Counted from the first letter of the stretch, positions 17,042-25,839 are shown. The stretch: DNA of 38,794 bases from Calothrix sp. HK-06 (GCF_001904745.1 NZ_MRCD01000086.1:1-38794), one strand, 5' to 3'. Made by a program: numbers and translations. The notes: generated from the sequence alone by a model not told the origin.

Positions 17042-17860
17042 GTGAAGTGGCTAGCAATTTACTTTAAAGACCCTCGTGATTATCAAATTCTATTTCTGTG
17101 TTCATTTCTAATACTGGGAATAGGCGCCAGAGATTGGACATTAAAACCTGAAGTTATTTGTGTAGCTACTGGCACGTGCTTAGTTACACAATTCTTAATG
17201 TCTTTTTTTCTCAGTAAGGAATCACCCGTAGGAAAATCGCTAAAAAGTGCATTAATTACTTCTTTAGGACTTAGTTTGCTGCTGCGTGTAGACCATTGGA
17301 CAACGATGGCACTTGCAGCAAGTTGTGCTATTGCAAGTAAATTTGTATTTAAAGTTGGTGATAAACACTTTTTCAACCCGGCAAACTTTGGCATTATTAC
17401 AGCTTTAGTATTTACAAATGATGCTTGGGTGTCACCTGGACAGTGGGGTGAAGATTGGTGGTATGCAATAATTTTTGCTGGATGTGGAGGTATGGTTCTC
17501 AAGCGCGTTGGCCGTTGGGATACTAGTGCTGCATTTTTAGGCGCCTATAGTTTACTTGAAGCTGTTCGCAATTTTTGGCTTGAATGGACTTGGGATGTAT
17601 TTGGGCATCGTTTAATGAGTGGGTCTTTATTATTGTTTGCTTTATTTATGGTGACAGACCCTCGCTCAATACCCAATACCTCCATCGGCAGAGTTACTTG
17701 GGCATTATGTATTGCCGCACTTACTTTTATTTTACGTAACTACTTTTATTTATCTACCGCTGTTTTTTGGGCGTTATTTGCTCTTGCTCCCACCACAGTA
17801 TGGTTTGATACTTTGTTTCAAGGACACTCTTTTAAGTGGAAAGTGTTGAGTGCTGAGTAA
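17042..17860 (+). CDS. RnfD/NqrB-like integral membrane protein
   Basis: About 272 residues from the GTG at 17042; the upstream TTG at 17033 lies inside a hairpin arm and is less likely. There are some eight or nine hydrophobic segments. HFFNPANFGIITAL (about 113-126) and DPRSIPNT (about 206-213) are typical of RnfD/NqrB-type and related vitamin-K-epoxidase-neighbourhood membrane proteins. The SGAT-type motif where Rnf/Nqr subunits attach FMN covalently is not visible, so redox function is uncertain. The DUF2330 gene follows 21 bp downstream, and the two probably work together. Confidence 0.75.
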   Translation: MKWLAIYFKDPRDYQILFLCSFLILGIGARDWTLKPEVICVATGTCLVTQFLMSFFLSKESPVGKSLKSALITSLGLSLLLRVDHWTTMALAASCAIASKFVFKVGDKHFFNPANFGIITALVFTNDAWVSPGQWGEDWWYAIIFAGCGGMVLKRVGRWDTSAAFLGAYSLLEAVRNFWLEWTWDVFGHRLMSGSLLLFALFMVTDPRSIPNTSIGRVTWALCIAALTFILRNYFYLSTAVFWALFALAPTTVWFDTLFQGHSFKWKVLSAE

Positions 17861-17881
17861 AAAGTTAGGAGGCGCAGAGTT

Positions 17882-19156
17882 ATGAAATTAAAATTTTTGA
17901 TGACGCTATTTGTTTTGTGTATTGCACTATTATGCTTTACACCTGCTGCTTGGGCTTTTTGTGGTTTTTACGTAGCTAAAGCTGATACCAAACTATATAA
18001 CAAAGCATCACAGGTAGTCATTGCGAGAGACGATAAAAAAACTGTGTTAACAATGGCAAATGACTTTCAAGGTGAAGTCAAAGATTTTGCAATTGTTGTT
18101 CCTGTACCAACTGTGTTGCAAAAAGAACAAGTAATTGTTGGTAAGCCTAAGATTATCGAACGTTTAGATGCTTTTAGCGCTCCCCGTTTAGTTGAATATT
18201 TTGACCCTGACCCATGTGAGCAAAGGTATCCTAGAGAACGCGATGTACTAAGACCCCTACCAATGCCTTTACCACCATCTGCTCGTAGCGCACGCGGTGG
18301 AGATTTAGGTGTGACGGTGGAAGCACGGTATAGTGTCGGGGAGTATGATATTTTGATTCTTGGCGCCAAAGAATCAGGAGGTTTACAAACTTGGCTCAAC
18401 CGTAACGGTTATAAAATTCCACGAGAAGCTTCTTCATTACTCAAACCTTACATTCGCCAAAAAATGAAGTTCTTCGTGGCAAAGGTAAATATCGATAAGT
18501 TTGAAGAAAGTGGTTATCAATATTTACGTCCATTACAAATATCTTACACTTCTCCCAAATTCATGCTGCCAATTCGTTTGGGGATGATGAACGCTTTGAG
18601 TGAACAAGATTTGATAGTGTATATACTTTCTCCACAAGGACAAGCTGAAATTACTAACTATCGAACGGTCAAAGTTCCGAGTGATGTCAACATTCCAGTA
18701 TTTGTGAAAGAAGAATTTGCAGATTTTTACAAGTCGATGTTTCAAACCTCTTACACCAAAGAAGACCGTAAAGTCGCATTTCTTGAATATGCTTGGGACA
18801 TGGCAAGCTGTGATCCCTGTTCTGCTGAACCTTTGAGTAATTCTGAACTAAAAGACGCTGGTGTATTTTGGGGTGATAAAAGTAATAACGTTTTCATTAC
18901 CCGGTTGCATGTTCGCTACACACGCGATAAGTTTCCTGAAGACTTGATATTCCAAGAAACTTCAAATAAAGAAAATTTCCAAGGACGTTACATCCTTCAA
19001 CATTCCTTTACGGGTGAAGCGAAATGCGCTGCGGGTCGAAAATATAAGCGTAGTTTAAACGAACGCTATGAACTTGAAGCGCAAACCCTAGCAAAACTCA
19101 CTAATTGGAATATTCGGGATATTCGTCGAAAAATCAAGCAAAAAAACCAATCTTAA
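17882..19156 (+). CDS. DUF2330 secreted protein
   Basis: 424 residues. A clear signal peptide (hydrophobic core FLMTLFVLCIALLCFTPAAWA, cleavage probably after AWA near residue 25) is followed by FCGFYVAKAD, the start of mature DUF2330 proteins. Further landmarks are VVIARDDKKTVLTMANDFQG, FAIVVPVP and the cysteines in DPDPCEQ and ASCDPCSAEP, possible disulfides. Function in the family is unknown. A strong GGAGG ribosome site (about 17868) precedes the ATG. It is the middle gene of RnfD-like, DUF2330, sigma factor. The C-terminal end is rich in Lys and Arg. Confidence 0.88.
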   Translation: MKLKFLMTLFVLCIALLCFTPAAWAFCGFYVAKADTKLYNKASQVVIARDDKKTVLTMANDFQGEVKDFAIVVPVPTVLQKEQVIVGKPKIIERLDAFSAPRLVEYFDPDPCEQRYPRERDVLRPLPMPLPPSARSARGGDLGVTVEARYSVGEYDILILGAKESGGLQTWLNRNGYKIPREASSLLKPYIRQKMKFFVAKVNIDKFEESGYQYLRPLQISYTSPKFMLPIRLGMMNALSEQDLIVYILSPQGQAEITNYRTVKVPSDVNIPVFVKEEFADFYKSMFQTSYTKEDRKVAFLEYAWDMASCDPCSAEPLSNSELKDAGVFWGDKSNNVFITRLHVRYTRDKFPEDLIFQETSNKENFQGRYILQHSFTGEAKCAAGRKYKRSLNERYELEAQTLAKLTNWNIRDIRRKIKQKNQS

Positions 19157-19219
19157 GAACTAAAGCCTTCCCCTTTTCTCATCAAACAGGTAATATCACC
19201 ATCAAGGGTAACATTACTT

Positions 19220-19906
19220 ATGCAGACCATAAGCAATACTCAGATAGCATCGTTTGGCTTGAACTATTGCATGAGTGGATTGGAGGAACAATTACGTCGA
19301 TTAGTTGAAGAAGCTTGTGGACATCCACCCGGAAGTCCACAAAGAGCTAGAGTTTTGACGCAAATTATTCGTTTAGTTACCGTCAGACTGTGGAGAGAAA
19401 ATACTTCTTATTATCAAGACGCTTTACAGCAAACTTGGTTATATTTCTGCCGAAATATTTGTGAGGGTTATGACCCTGACCGGGGAACGGTTATAACGTG
19501 GTTGAATGCGTACTTAAAGCATAGGTTACAAGATTTGTACCTAAAAACACAAGAAGACAATATCAGAAAAGCATCTTTGGGCATACAGCAGTTAGCTTCG
19601 GGTGATAAGAGTGATATATATGACCCTGTTGACAATATTGCTGCACCTCCTGACGCTCCTCCTATTTTAGAAAATGTTCAGTTGTGGGCAGAAGCTGATA
19701 TATTAGGTGACTTGCGTCAAACTCATATTCAAGGACGACCCGATGTAAATTGTCAGGTGTTAATCTTGAAACGTTTACCACCAGAAGTTAGTTGGAAGCA
19801 ATTAGCGAACGAATACGGATTAACAGTTTCGACGTTAAGCAGTTTTTACCAGCGTCAGTGTATACCTAGGTTACGTCAATTTGCAGAAAGCGAAGGCTAT
19901 CTATGA
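19220..19906 (+). CDS. Sigma-70-family RNA polymerase sigma factor (ECF-like)
   Basis: 228 residues from ATG 19220; a second ATG at 19271 (MSGLEEQL) would give 211 residues and is equally possible. Region 2: YYQDALQQTWLYFCRNICEGYDPDRGTVITWLNAYLKHRLQDL (about 65-107). Region 4 helix-turn-helix: VSWKQLANEYGLTVSTLSSFYQRQCIPRLRQF at the C-terminus. The middle linker is acidic and proline-rich. It would direct RNA polymerase to a limited promoter set. No anti-sigma gene is adjacent, but the gene starts 63 bp after the DUF2330 gene, whose product or the RnfD-like membrane protein could carry the signal; this is inference. Confidence 0.82.
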   Translation: MQTISNTQIASFGLNYCMSGLEEQLRRLVEEACGHPPGSPQRARVLTQIIRLVTVRLWRENTSYYQDALQQTWLYFCRNICEGYDPDRGTVITWLNAYLKHRLQDLYLKTQEDNIRKASLGIQQLASGDKSDIYDPVDNIAAPPDAPPILENVQLWAEADILGDLRQTHIQGRPDVNCQVLILKRLPPEVSWKQLANEYGLTVSTLSSFYQRQCIPRLRQFAESEGYL

Positions 19907-20071
19907 ATTTGTGTTCATCATAGTGTCAATCCTGCCGCTACCTCTATCATCACTTAAAAACATTACTGCATCAACTCTACCGCTACCTCTTTCGCAGTCA
20001 AAAAATACCATCATTTTTCTTTCCTCGATTTTAATTAATAGTTTTACAATTCAAATATTCATTTCCCAGAA

Positions 20072-20365
20072 TCAAATAGATACAGGCATTAAGAGAGTAT
20101 GTAAACTGAATTTAGTTTCGAGTTTAAATACATCAAGTCCAATTACACCCTGCCTCTTGTGCAATCCGGATTTTTTTTGACTGTTTTTAAAAAATTTTCC
20201 GAACTGGTAGAATGTAGTCCACATCGCCGTCAATATCAAAGGCGCCCAATTCAGCCAATATATATATTCATATTTCAAATAATCAAGTATCCATTTAACA
20301 TTAAATATCTCTTTGATCAAAAAAAATGAATAATTTAAAGATTGTTTGGAACTATTTATTCTCAT
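20072..20365 (-). CDS. Doubtful small ORF, possible membrane protein
   Basis: 97 codons from an ATG at 20365 preceded by CAGGG. The middle (YIYWLNWAPLILTAMWTTFYQF) could be one membrane helix with basic residues after it. No family is recognised, and the composition is near that of the AT-rich surroundings, so it may be chance. Confidence 0.2.
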   Translation of the reverse strand: MRINSSKQSLNYSFFLIKEIFNVKWILDYLKYEYIYWLNWAPLILTAMWTTFYQFGKFFKNSQKKSGLHKRQGVIGLDVFKLETKFSLHTLLMPVSI

Positions 20366-20633
20366 TGGCCCTGATTAATGTTTGATAATGTTTGAACTTT
20401 TTCTCAGCTTTACATAGAGATTTTCCTTTCACCTGAGTATTTTTCCGTAAAGTAACAAAAAATAATTACTTAAATTTATTTTCTTAAGTATCTATTCGAT
20501 GTCGATTATGATTCTTAACAAAAAAGATTTTCTAAGTATTTCTTACTTAGATAAGTAGAATCATCAGTCAGTAAAAACCACAAATGTCACAGGTCTATAT
20601 ATTGATAATATTAAGAACACGTTAAGTAAATAT

Positions 20634-20663
20634 AAAAAAACTCGCTTCATCTGCGAGTTTTTT
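20634..20663. terminator. Rho-independent terminator
   Basis: AAAAAACTCGC, loop TTCATCT, GCGAGTTTTTT: a classic stem with A-tract and T-tract, so it can act on both strands. On the plus strand no gene precedes it closely. On the minus strand it could back up pyrC termination. Confidence 0.75.
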
Positions 20664-20730
20664 ACTAAATTAGAAATTGACTATTATTATTAATTAAGAG
20701 AATTTACGCATAGTTTGGCACTTACGTAAA

Positions 20731-20763
20731 AGAAACCGGGTTTCTTCAAAAAACCCGGTTTCT
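20731..20763 (-). terminator. 13-bp hairpin immediately after pyrC
   Basis: AGAAACCGGGTTT (20731-20743) and AAACCCGGTTTCT (20751-20763) are perfect inverse copies with a 7-nt loop, 3 bp from the pyrC stop. The same hairpin type recurs as a dispersed repeat in cyanobacteria; here it probably also ends the pyrC transcript. Confidence 0.6.
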
Positions 20764-20765
20764 AG

Positions 20766-22103
20766 TTAGCCAAACTGCAAAGCTTGACCACGCACGTAGG
20801 TACAGAGTTTACCTTGGTGATAAACGATTTGACCACCGACAATTGTCGTTTGTACCCATCCCGTCAAGTTCCAACCTTCAAAAGGACTCCATCCACACTT
20901 CGTAAATAGTTCTTCGCGCAGTACAGGACGATATGTTTTCAAGTCAACTAGTATTAAGTCAGCATCATAGCCTACAGCAATTGCCCCTTTGTTTGGTATT
21001 TTATAAGCTTTGGCTACAGCAGTAGACATCCAGTTAACAACTTGATGAACGCTACATTTACCCTGCATTGCTGCGGTTAGCATTAGCAAGAGCGAAGTCT
21101 CAACTCCAGGCATTCCAGAAGGACTATTAGGATACTGTTGAGCTTTTTCCTCCAAAGTATGAGGTGCGTGGTCAGTAGCAATAAAATCAATAACACCATC
21201 GTGTAGCGCTTGCCATAGTACTTCACAATCGTGAGATGTACGTAGGGGAGGATTCATTTGCGCTAAGGTTCCAATTTTTGCATAAGCGCTTGTATCTAAG
21301 AGCAAATGCTGTGGCGTCACTTCTGCCGTAACCCAACTTGGTTTATCCTCACGTAACAACTCTGCTTCATCTGCCGTAGACATATGCAGAATATGTAACC
21401 GTCGCTGATATTTTTTAGATAATTTTAATGCTAGTTTGGTTGCTAGAAGTGCAGCTTGGTTATCTTGAATTTGAGAATGAACTGCTGGGTCAGTAATACC
21501 AGCAAATTCTTGGCGCCGTTGGTTAATACGTGCTTGGTCCTCGGCATGAACCGCAATCAAGCGCGAACCCGAAGAAAATATTTTATCGAGTAAAGTTTCG
21601 TCATCTAGCAAAAGCTGACCGTGCATTGACCCCATAAAAATTTTGATTCCGCATGTGGGGTTACATGAAAGCAAATCAGGTAAATTTTCGGACGTTGCTC
21701 CAATAAAGAAGCCATAATTAACTAGGCACTTTTGTGACGCACGCTGTAACTTGTCGTCCAAGGTTTGCTGAGTAGTAGTTAGAGGTCGCGTATTCGGCAT
21801 CTCTAAAAACGAAGTGACTCCGCCTTTGGCACAAGCACAACTTGCAGTAAACAGGTTCTCCTTATGTTCGAGTCCCGGTTCACGAAAGTGTACCTGCGGG
21901 TCAATAACTCCGGGCAACAAAGTTAACCCTTCTGCGTCAATTTCCGTAGTCGCGCTCGTGGCTTCAATGTCGGATCCAACTTCGACGATCATTCCGCCGC
22001 GCGTTAGTACATCCCCAACCATGTACGTACCATCAGGTAAAATGATGCTTGCACGGCGAATTAGTAAACTAATTGGAGATGACGTAGAGGTAAATGCACT
22101 CAC
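20766..22103 (-). CDS. pyrC: Dihydroorotase
   Basis: 445 residues. It closes carbamoyl-aspartate to dihydroorotate in pyrimidine synthesis. Landmarks: DPQVHFREPGLEHKENLFTA (metal site 1), FLEMPNTRP, GIKIFMGSMHG (bridging carboxylated Lys), LIAVHAEDQ, LHILHMSTADEAELL, and FIATDHAPHTLEEKAQ with the catalytic Asp, then SGMPGVETSLLLM. The first His of the usual HxH is Gln (DPQVH), which I believe is common in cyanobacterial orthologues. The Lys, two later His and Asp remain, so activity is likely. The ATG at 22103 is near a preceding T-rich promoter region, and a hairpin follows the stop. Confidence 0.9.
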   Translation of the reverse strand: MSAFTSTSSPISLLIRRASIILPDGTYMVGDVLTRGGMIVEVGSDIEATSATTEIDAEGLTLLPGVIDPQVHFREPGLEHKENLFTASCACAKGGVTSFLEMPNTRPLTTTQQTLDDKLQRASQKCLVNYGFFIGATSENLPDLLSCNPTCGIKIFMGSMHGQLLLDDETLLDKIFSSGSRLIAVHAEDQARINQRRQEFAGITDPAVHSQIQDNQAALLATKLALKLSKKYQRRLHILHMSTADEAELLREDKPSWVTAEVTPQHLLLDTSAYAKIGTLAQMNPPLRTSHDCEVLWQALHDGVIDFIATDHAPHTLEEKAQQYPNSPSGMPGVETSLLLMLTAAMQGKCSVHQVVNWMSTAVAKAYKIPNKGAIAVGYDADLILVDLKTYRPVLREELFTKCGWSPFEGWNLTGWVQTTIVGGQIVYHQGKLCTYVRGQALQFG

Positions 22104-22339
22104 ACAACAGTTCCCTTAGAAATAACGATTATATTTTTAAGGTTAAACTTGGTTGTCTCAATCGCAATCACTTTTTGACCATCTGACAAAAAAGTTCATT
22201 TTTTCTTTACTCTCTAAGGGTAGGTCAAAATGATAACATCACTTGCATGTCCATCATCTATGGTTAAGATTAAAAAATATCACCTTATTTGTTTTACAGG
22301 TATGCCACCTGTGTATCAATCTACTATTTAAGTAACTAC

Positions 22340-22978
22340 ATGCAGAATCAAGTGTCTGAAAATAACTCTAACAAACAACCTGACCATTCTTGGATTGGCG
22401 AACTAGGTAGAACTGTAATACTAAGCGTCGTTCTTGCCCTAGGAATTAGGACTTTCGTCGCCGAAGCGCGTTGGATTCCTTCTGGTTCAATGGAACCTAC
22501 TCTTCACGGTACCCCCAACCAATGGGAAGCTGACAAAATTATAGTTGATAAATTAAAGTATAGATTTTCTGACCCACAACGAGGCGATATTGTAGTATTT
22601 TCGCCTACAGAAGAGTTACAAAGAGAAAAATATCAAGATGCATTTATTAAGCGTGTAATTGGTTTACCTGGAGAAAAAATAGAACTTAAAGACGGTAAAG
22701 TCTTGATTAATGGCAAGCCACTAGCAGAAAATTATCTCTCAGCCAATCAACAAACTTCAATTGATGTTTGTGTCTCTAGCCCAACTGCGCCATTTTTACA
22801 AAAACCTACTACAATACCCCCAGGTCAATATCTTGTACTTGGTGACAACCGCGCTCAAAGTTATGATGGACGCTGCTGGGGCTTAGTACCTCGCGGAAAT
22901 ATTATTGGTCGTGCAGTAGTCCGCTTTTGGCCTCTCAACAAGGTCGGTGGTATTGATAAAGCCCCTGCGTATCCATAA
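22340..22978 (+). CDS. lepB: Signal peptidase I
   Basis: About 212 residues from the ATG at 22340 (MQNQVSENNS). The frame is open for a further 17 codons upstream, but that extension (MFYRYATCVSIYYLSNY) lacks support and would sit before the usual polar cytoplasmic start. One membrane helix (TVILSVVLALGIRTFV, about 25-40) is followed by the catalytic Ser50 in PSGSMEPTL, Lys104 in FIKRVIGLPGE, and LGDNRAQSYDGR. It cleaves signal peptides from exported preproteins on the outer face of the cytoplasmic or thylakoid membrane. A terminator hairpin follows 20 bp after the stop. Confidence 0.94.
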   Translation: MQNQVSENNSNKQPDHSWIGELGRTVILSVVLALGIRTFVAEARWIPSGSMEPTLHGTPNQWEADKIIVDKLKYRFSDPQRGDIVVFSPTEELQREKYQDAFIKRVIGLPGEKIELKDGKVLINGKPLAENYLSANQQTSIDVCVSSPTAPFLQKPTTIPPGQYLVLGDNRAQSYDGRCWGLVPRGNIIGRAVVRFWPLNKVGGIDKAPAYP

Positions 22979-22998
22979 AAAAAATTGTTGTGAAGCAC

Positions 22999-23034
22999 AA
23001 AAAAGGAAGAAGTCTTGGATTTCTTCTTTTTTTT
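22999..23034 (+). terminator. Rho-independent terminator after lepB
   Basis: AAAAAAGGAAGAA, a loop, then TTCTTCTTTTTTTT. The stem is nearly perfect and ends in a run of eight T. On the minus strand the A-tract side also serves the convergent NADAR gene, whose stop is at 23039. Confidence 0.75.
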
Positions 23035-23038
23035 AAAT

Positions 23039-23530
23039 TTAGTTACAGGCGCCTCCAGAACGCTGACTTTGAACTTGGCTTCTTCGTGCATTGCTGAGTT
23101 CGTCACGTACACACATCAGAATTTTGCCAAGATGGTTCTGACCACTTTTATCGGCGCCACATCCCCAAAAATAATCACAGGGTGAATCTTCTACAAGTAA
23201 CTGTGTACCTGTACTCAAAAGAACTTCACGAATATCAATGTGGGTCAAAAATTTTTTGTGGACAGCTTTGTGCATTACTTGGGTTTTAACAATATCCCAA
23301 TCTGAACGAACACACTTAGTATCACAGCGTCCTAGTGCTGCTGCTTTCTCAGGTGTCTGTGCTATATAAATCTCTGGAATAATCGCCGCATCTGGACTAC
23401 CAACAAACTTTTGCGCTTGGTAGTAATGCTCTACTGTTGCCCAAACTGTCCCCTCAATTTCGATAGGGTGGGGAGAAAAGTTAGAAAAACAACCGTAAGG
23501 GTCACAAACCTTGTAAAAATATATCGTCAT
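23039..23530 (-). CDS. NADAR (YbiA-like) N-glycosidase family protein
   Basis: 163 residues. FYKVCDPYGCFSNFSPHPIEIEG (about 5-27), TVEHYYQAQKF (about 32-42), DWDIVKTQVMHKAVHKKF and YFWGCGADKSGQNHLGKILM are the standard NADAR landmarks, with Glu34 of EHYYQAQK the likely catalytic residue. Known members split the N-glycosidic bond of riboflavin intermediates, and others remove ADP-ribose from guanine in DNA, some beside DarT toxins. No DarT-like gene is adjacent, so the housekeeping role is more likely. Confidence 0.9.
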   Translation of the reverse strand: MTIYFYKVCDPYGCFSNFSPHPIEIEGTVWATVEHYYQAQKFVGSPDAAIIPEIYIAQTPEKAAALGRCDTKCVRSDWDIVKTQVMHKAVHKKFLTHIDIREVLLSTGTQLLVEDSPCDYFWGCGADKSGQNHLGKILMCVRDELSNARRSQVQSQRSGGACN

Positions 23531-23725
23531 TTTTATAAAAAGCTTTACATAAACTTTTTAACAGATTTTTATTTAATATTTAAGAAATATTTAAGAAAAT
23601 ATCCCATATACCAATAATAATCACCTCCTGTACGCAATTGCATAGACATTTACCTTCGGACAGAAGATTATCTATATAAATAAGGCTTATCGTTGGAAAA
23701 ACGAATCATATGAGACGAGGGATAT

Positions 23726-24199
23726 ATGGAGGCACAAGTCAGTAAGAGTTCCAAACCTCTAATTGCACCTGGAATTTTTCTAGGTGTGGGTTTTAGCGGG
23801 TTTTTTGATGGCATTGTACTCCATCAGATTTTGCAGTGGCATCATATGTTAAGCAATGTTAAACCATTGTTTACAGTCGCCAATATTGATTTAAACATGG
23901 TTTGGGACGGTTTATTTCATGCTTTTGATTTTGTCATGACTTTTACTGGGGTAATTTTACTGTGGCGTGCAGGCGAACGCGATGATGTAATTTGGGCGCC
24001 GAATACGTTTTTTGGTTCAATGTTGATAGGCGCCGGCATGTTCGATGTTATCGAAGGAATTATCGACCACCAAATTCTCGGTATCCACCACGTTAAACCG
24101 GGGCCTAACCAACTCGCATGGGATTTAGGATTTTTAGCTTTTGGCGCCACTTTAATTGTCATCGGCAGAATTATACAGACAAAAGAAAAAAAATCGTGA
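23726..24199 (+). CDS. DUF2243 membrane protein
   Basis: 157 residues with four hydrophobic segments (about 12-28, 66-80, 91-108, 130-147). Recurrent histidines are characteristic: GIVLHQILQWHHML (about 29-42), GLFHAFDFV (about 62-70) and IIDHQILGIHHVKPG (about 112-126), which could bind a metal, though this is not known. GAGGG at 23713-23717 is a fair ribosome site. Family function is unknown. The alpha/beta hydrolase follows 73 bp downstream on the same strand. Confidence 0.85.
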   Translation: MEAQVSKSSKPLIAPGIFLGVGFSGFFDGIVLHQILQWHHMLSNVKPLFTVANIDLNMVWDGLFHAFDFVMTFTGVILLWRAGERDDVIWAPNTFFGSMLIGAGMFDVIEGIIDHQILGIHHVKPGPNQLAWDLGFLAFGATLIVIGRIIQTKEKKS

Positions 24200-24272
24200 G
24201 TTGGGCAGATTTAATTTTTATGCAATAAAACTTAAAATATGAGGAGGCAGTTTAGAAAAATTAATAGTAACA

Positions 24273-25166
24273 GTGATTACGCAACAGCAAACAGTAACAA
24301 CCGCGCTTGAGAAACATTTTTGGACTTGGCGTTCGTTTAAAATTCAATACACAGTTATGGGTACGGGTAAACCTTTAGTACTCATTCATGGGTTCGGCGC
24401 CTCTATTGGTCACTGGCGAAAAAACATACCTGTTCTTGCGGAAGCTGGATATAGTGTGTTTGCTGTTGATTTATTAGGATTTGGTGGTTCAGATAAACCA
24501 CCACTCCAATACAACATAGAACTGTGGGTAGATTTACTTAAAGATTTTTGGACTGCCCATATTCAGCAACCAGCAGTATTTATTGGTAATTCCATCGGCG
24601 CCCTTATTGGTTTGACTGTATTGGCTGAACATCCAGAAATTGCCGCAGGTGGTGTATTAATAAACAGCGCAGGTGGGTTAAGTCACCGTCCACACGAGTT
24701 AAACCCACCGTTACGTATCGTCATGTCAACTTTTAATCGGTTAGTCAATCATCCAATTACAGGTTCATTTGTATTTAACCGTGTTCGTCAAAAGCCTCAA
24801 ATTCGTCGCACATTGTACCAAGTGTACCGTGACCGCAATGCTGTAACCGATGAATTAGTAGATTTATTATATGAACCATCGTGTGATCCAGGCGCCCAAA
24901 AAGTGTTCGCGTCAATTATAACGGCGCCTCCTGGTGCAAGTCCAAATGAACTATTACCCAAGGTGAATGTACCATTGTTGGTACTTTGGGGTGCAGATGA
25001 CCCTTGGACACCAATAACTGGGTCAAAAATTTACGAACAAGCACGTGCGGATGGGAAAGAAGTAAAAATAGTCGCTATTCCAGGTGCTGGTCATTGTCCC
25101 CACGATGAAGTTCCAGACAAAGTTAACCCAGAAATTACCAATTGGCTCATAGAGCAACTGCCGTAA
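24273..25166 (+). CDS. Alpha/beta-fold hydrolase
   Basis: 297 residues from a GTG at 24273. The oxyanion motif LIHGFGASIGHWRKN (about 37-51), nucleophile elbow FIGNSIGALIGL (Ser about 108), acid region LWGADDPWTP (about 245-254) and the histidine in GAGHCPHDEVPD (about 271-282) make a complete catalytic triad. It resembles cyanobacterial and plastid hydrolases of the pheophytinase/epoxide-hydrolase type; the substrate is not determinable. There is no better in-frame ATG upstream. Confidence 0.88.
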   Translation: MITQQQTVTTALEKHFWTWRSFKIQYTVMGTGKPLVLIHGFGASIGHWRKNIPVLAEAGYSVFAVDLLGFGGSDKPPLQYNIELWVDLLKDFWTAHIQQPAVFIGNSIGALIGLTVLAEHPEIAAGGVLINSAGGLSHRPHELNPPLRIVMSTFNRLVNHPITGSFVFNRVRQKPQIRRTLYQVYRDRNAVTDELVDLLYEPSCDPGAQKVFASIITAPPGASPNELLPKVNVPLLVLWGADDPWTPITGSKIYEQARADGKEVKIVAIPGAGHCPHDEVPDKVNPEITNWLIEQLP

Positions 25167-25280
25167 AAATCAGATTAGATGCGGCATAGTCAACACATAG
25201 TTGAACACGAATTAATATAAAGTTTGCTATAGGGCACTTGTAATACAAACCAAATTAACAATTGCCCTTAAGGACTTTTT

Positions 25281-25763
25281 ATGATTCATCGCATTCTGGC
25301 AAGCAGTAAGAAATTGATACTTTTAGCGGTCATCTGTTCTTTTATCGCTTCAGTTACAGTTTTGATTTACGGAGTCATCGAAACGGGTGACGCGGTTATA
25401 CACGTAATATTAGATGGCCCAGTCTCTAGTAAAGGTGCCAAAAAGCTTGTTGTCGCTTTTGTTGAGGTAATAGACTTATTTTTATTGTCAACGGTATTTT
25501 ATATTACTGCGTTGGGGTTATACGAGTTATTTATTGACGACAGGATAAAAGTACCTGAATGGCTTGAAATACACACATTAGATGATTTGAAAGGTAAGCT
25601 GATTAGTGTAATAGTAGTGCTGTTGAGTGTATTATTTTTAGGGCAAGCTGTTACATGGAATGGAGAAGCTAATCTTTTGCCTTTTGGCGCCAGTGTTGCA
25701 CTTGTTATTGCATCATTGACTTTGTTTTTAAATGGTCAGCATAAGAAATCGAGAATTGATTAA
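25281..25763 (+). CDS. YqhA/UPF0114 family membrane protein
   Basis: 160 residues with four membrane helices (about 10-32, 58-80, 106-124, 133-150). The sequence ILASSKKLILLAVICSF at the N-terminus, VIDLFLLSTVFYITALGLYELFID (about 63-86), and VPEWLEIHTLDDLKGKL are typical of the UPF0114 (YqhA) family, whose function is unknown. AAGGA lies 6 bp before the ATG. A perfect 10-bp hairpin follows the gene. Confidence 0.85.
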   Translation: MIHRILASSKKLILLAVICSFIASVTVLIYGVIETGDAVIHVILDGPVSSKGAKKLVVAFVEVIDLFLLSTVFYITALGLYELFIDDRIKVPEWLEIHTLDDLKGKLISVIVVLLSVLFLGQAVTWNGEANLLPFGASVALVIASLTLFLNGQHKKSRID

Positions 25764-25773
25764 GTATGGGTAA

Positions 25774-25797
25774 GACACAGGCATCATTGCCTGTGTC
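25774..25797. terminator. 10-bp perfect hairpin between convergent yqhA-like and hisB
   Basis: GACACAGGCA, loop TCAT, TGCCTGTGTC. There is no long T-tract, but it sits between two convergent genes, so a bidirectional terminator or dispersed repeat is the likely role. Confidence 0.55.
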
Positions 25798-25839
25798 ACA
25801 ATATTACGAAACCATGATAATTAAAATGTGAACCACGGT

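Larger units (their letters stand above)
19907..20765. other. 860-bp gene-poor region with terminators and possible small RNA
   Basis: No reliable gene. An 11-bp motif CCGCTACCTCT occurs twice near 19936 and 19980. A 97-codon minus-strand frame (20072-20365) and a 99-codon plus-strand frame (19881-20180) exist; both are low-complexity or unrecognised. A strong hairpin terminator lies at 20634-20663 and a second perfect hairpin at 20731-20763. The terminator has no obvious gene before it on the plus strand, so a small RNA between about 20400 and 20660 is conceivable. Confidence 0.4.

Noticed and set aside
19881-20180. 99-codon plus-strand frame after the sigma factor
   Set aside because: It overlaps the end of the sigma gene and has a low-complexity LPLPLS composition caused by a DNA repeat (CCGCTACCTCT); no ribosome site.
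21865-21885. tRNA-like TTCGAGTCCCGGTTC motif
   Set aside because: It lies within pyrC on the opposite strand, and no acceptor or anticodon stem can be built around it.
23039-23530. NADAR gene as part of a DarT-type toxin-antitoxin or phage-defence pair
   Set aside because: No DarT-like gene lies on either side; neighbours are lepB and DUF2243.
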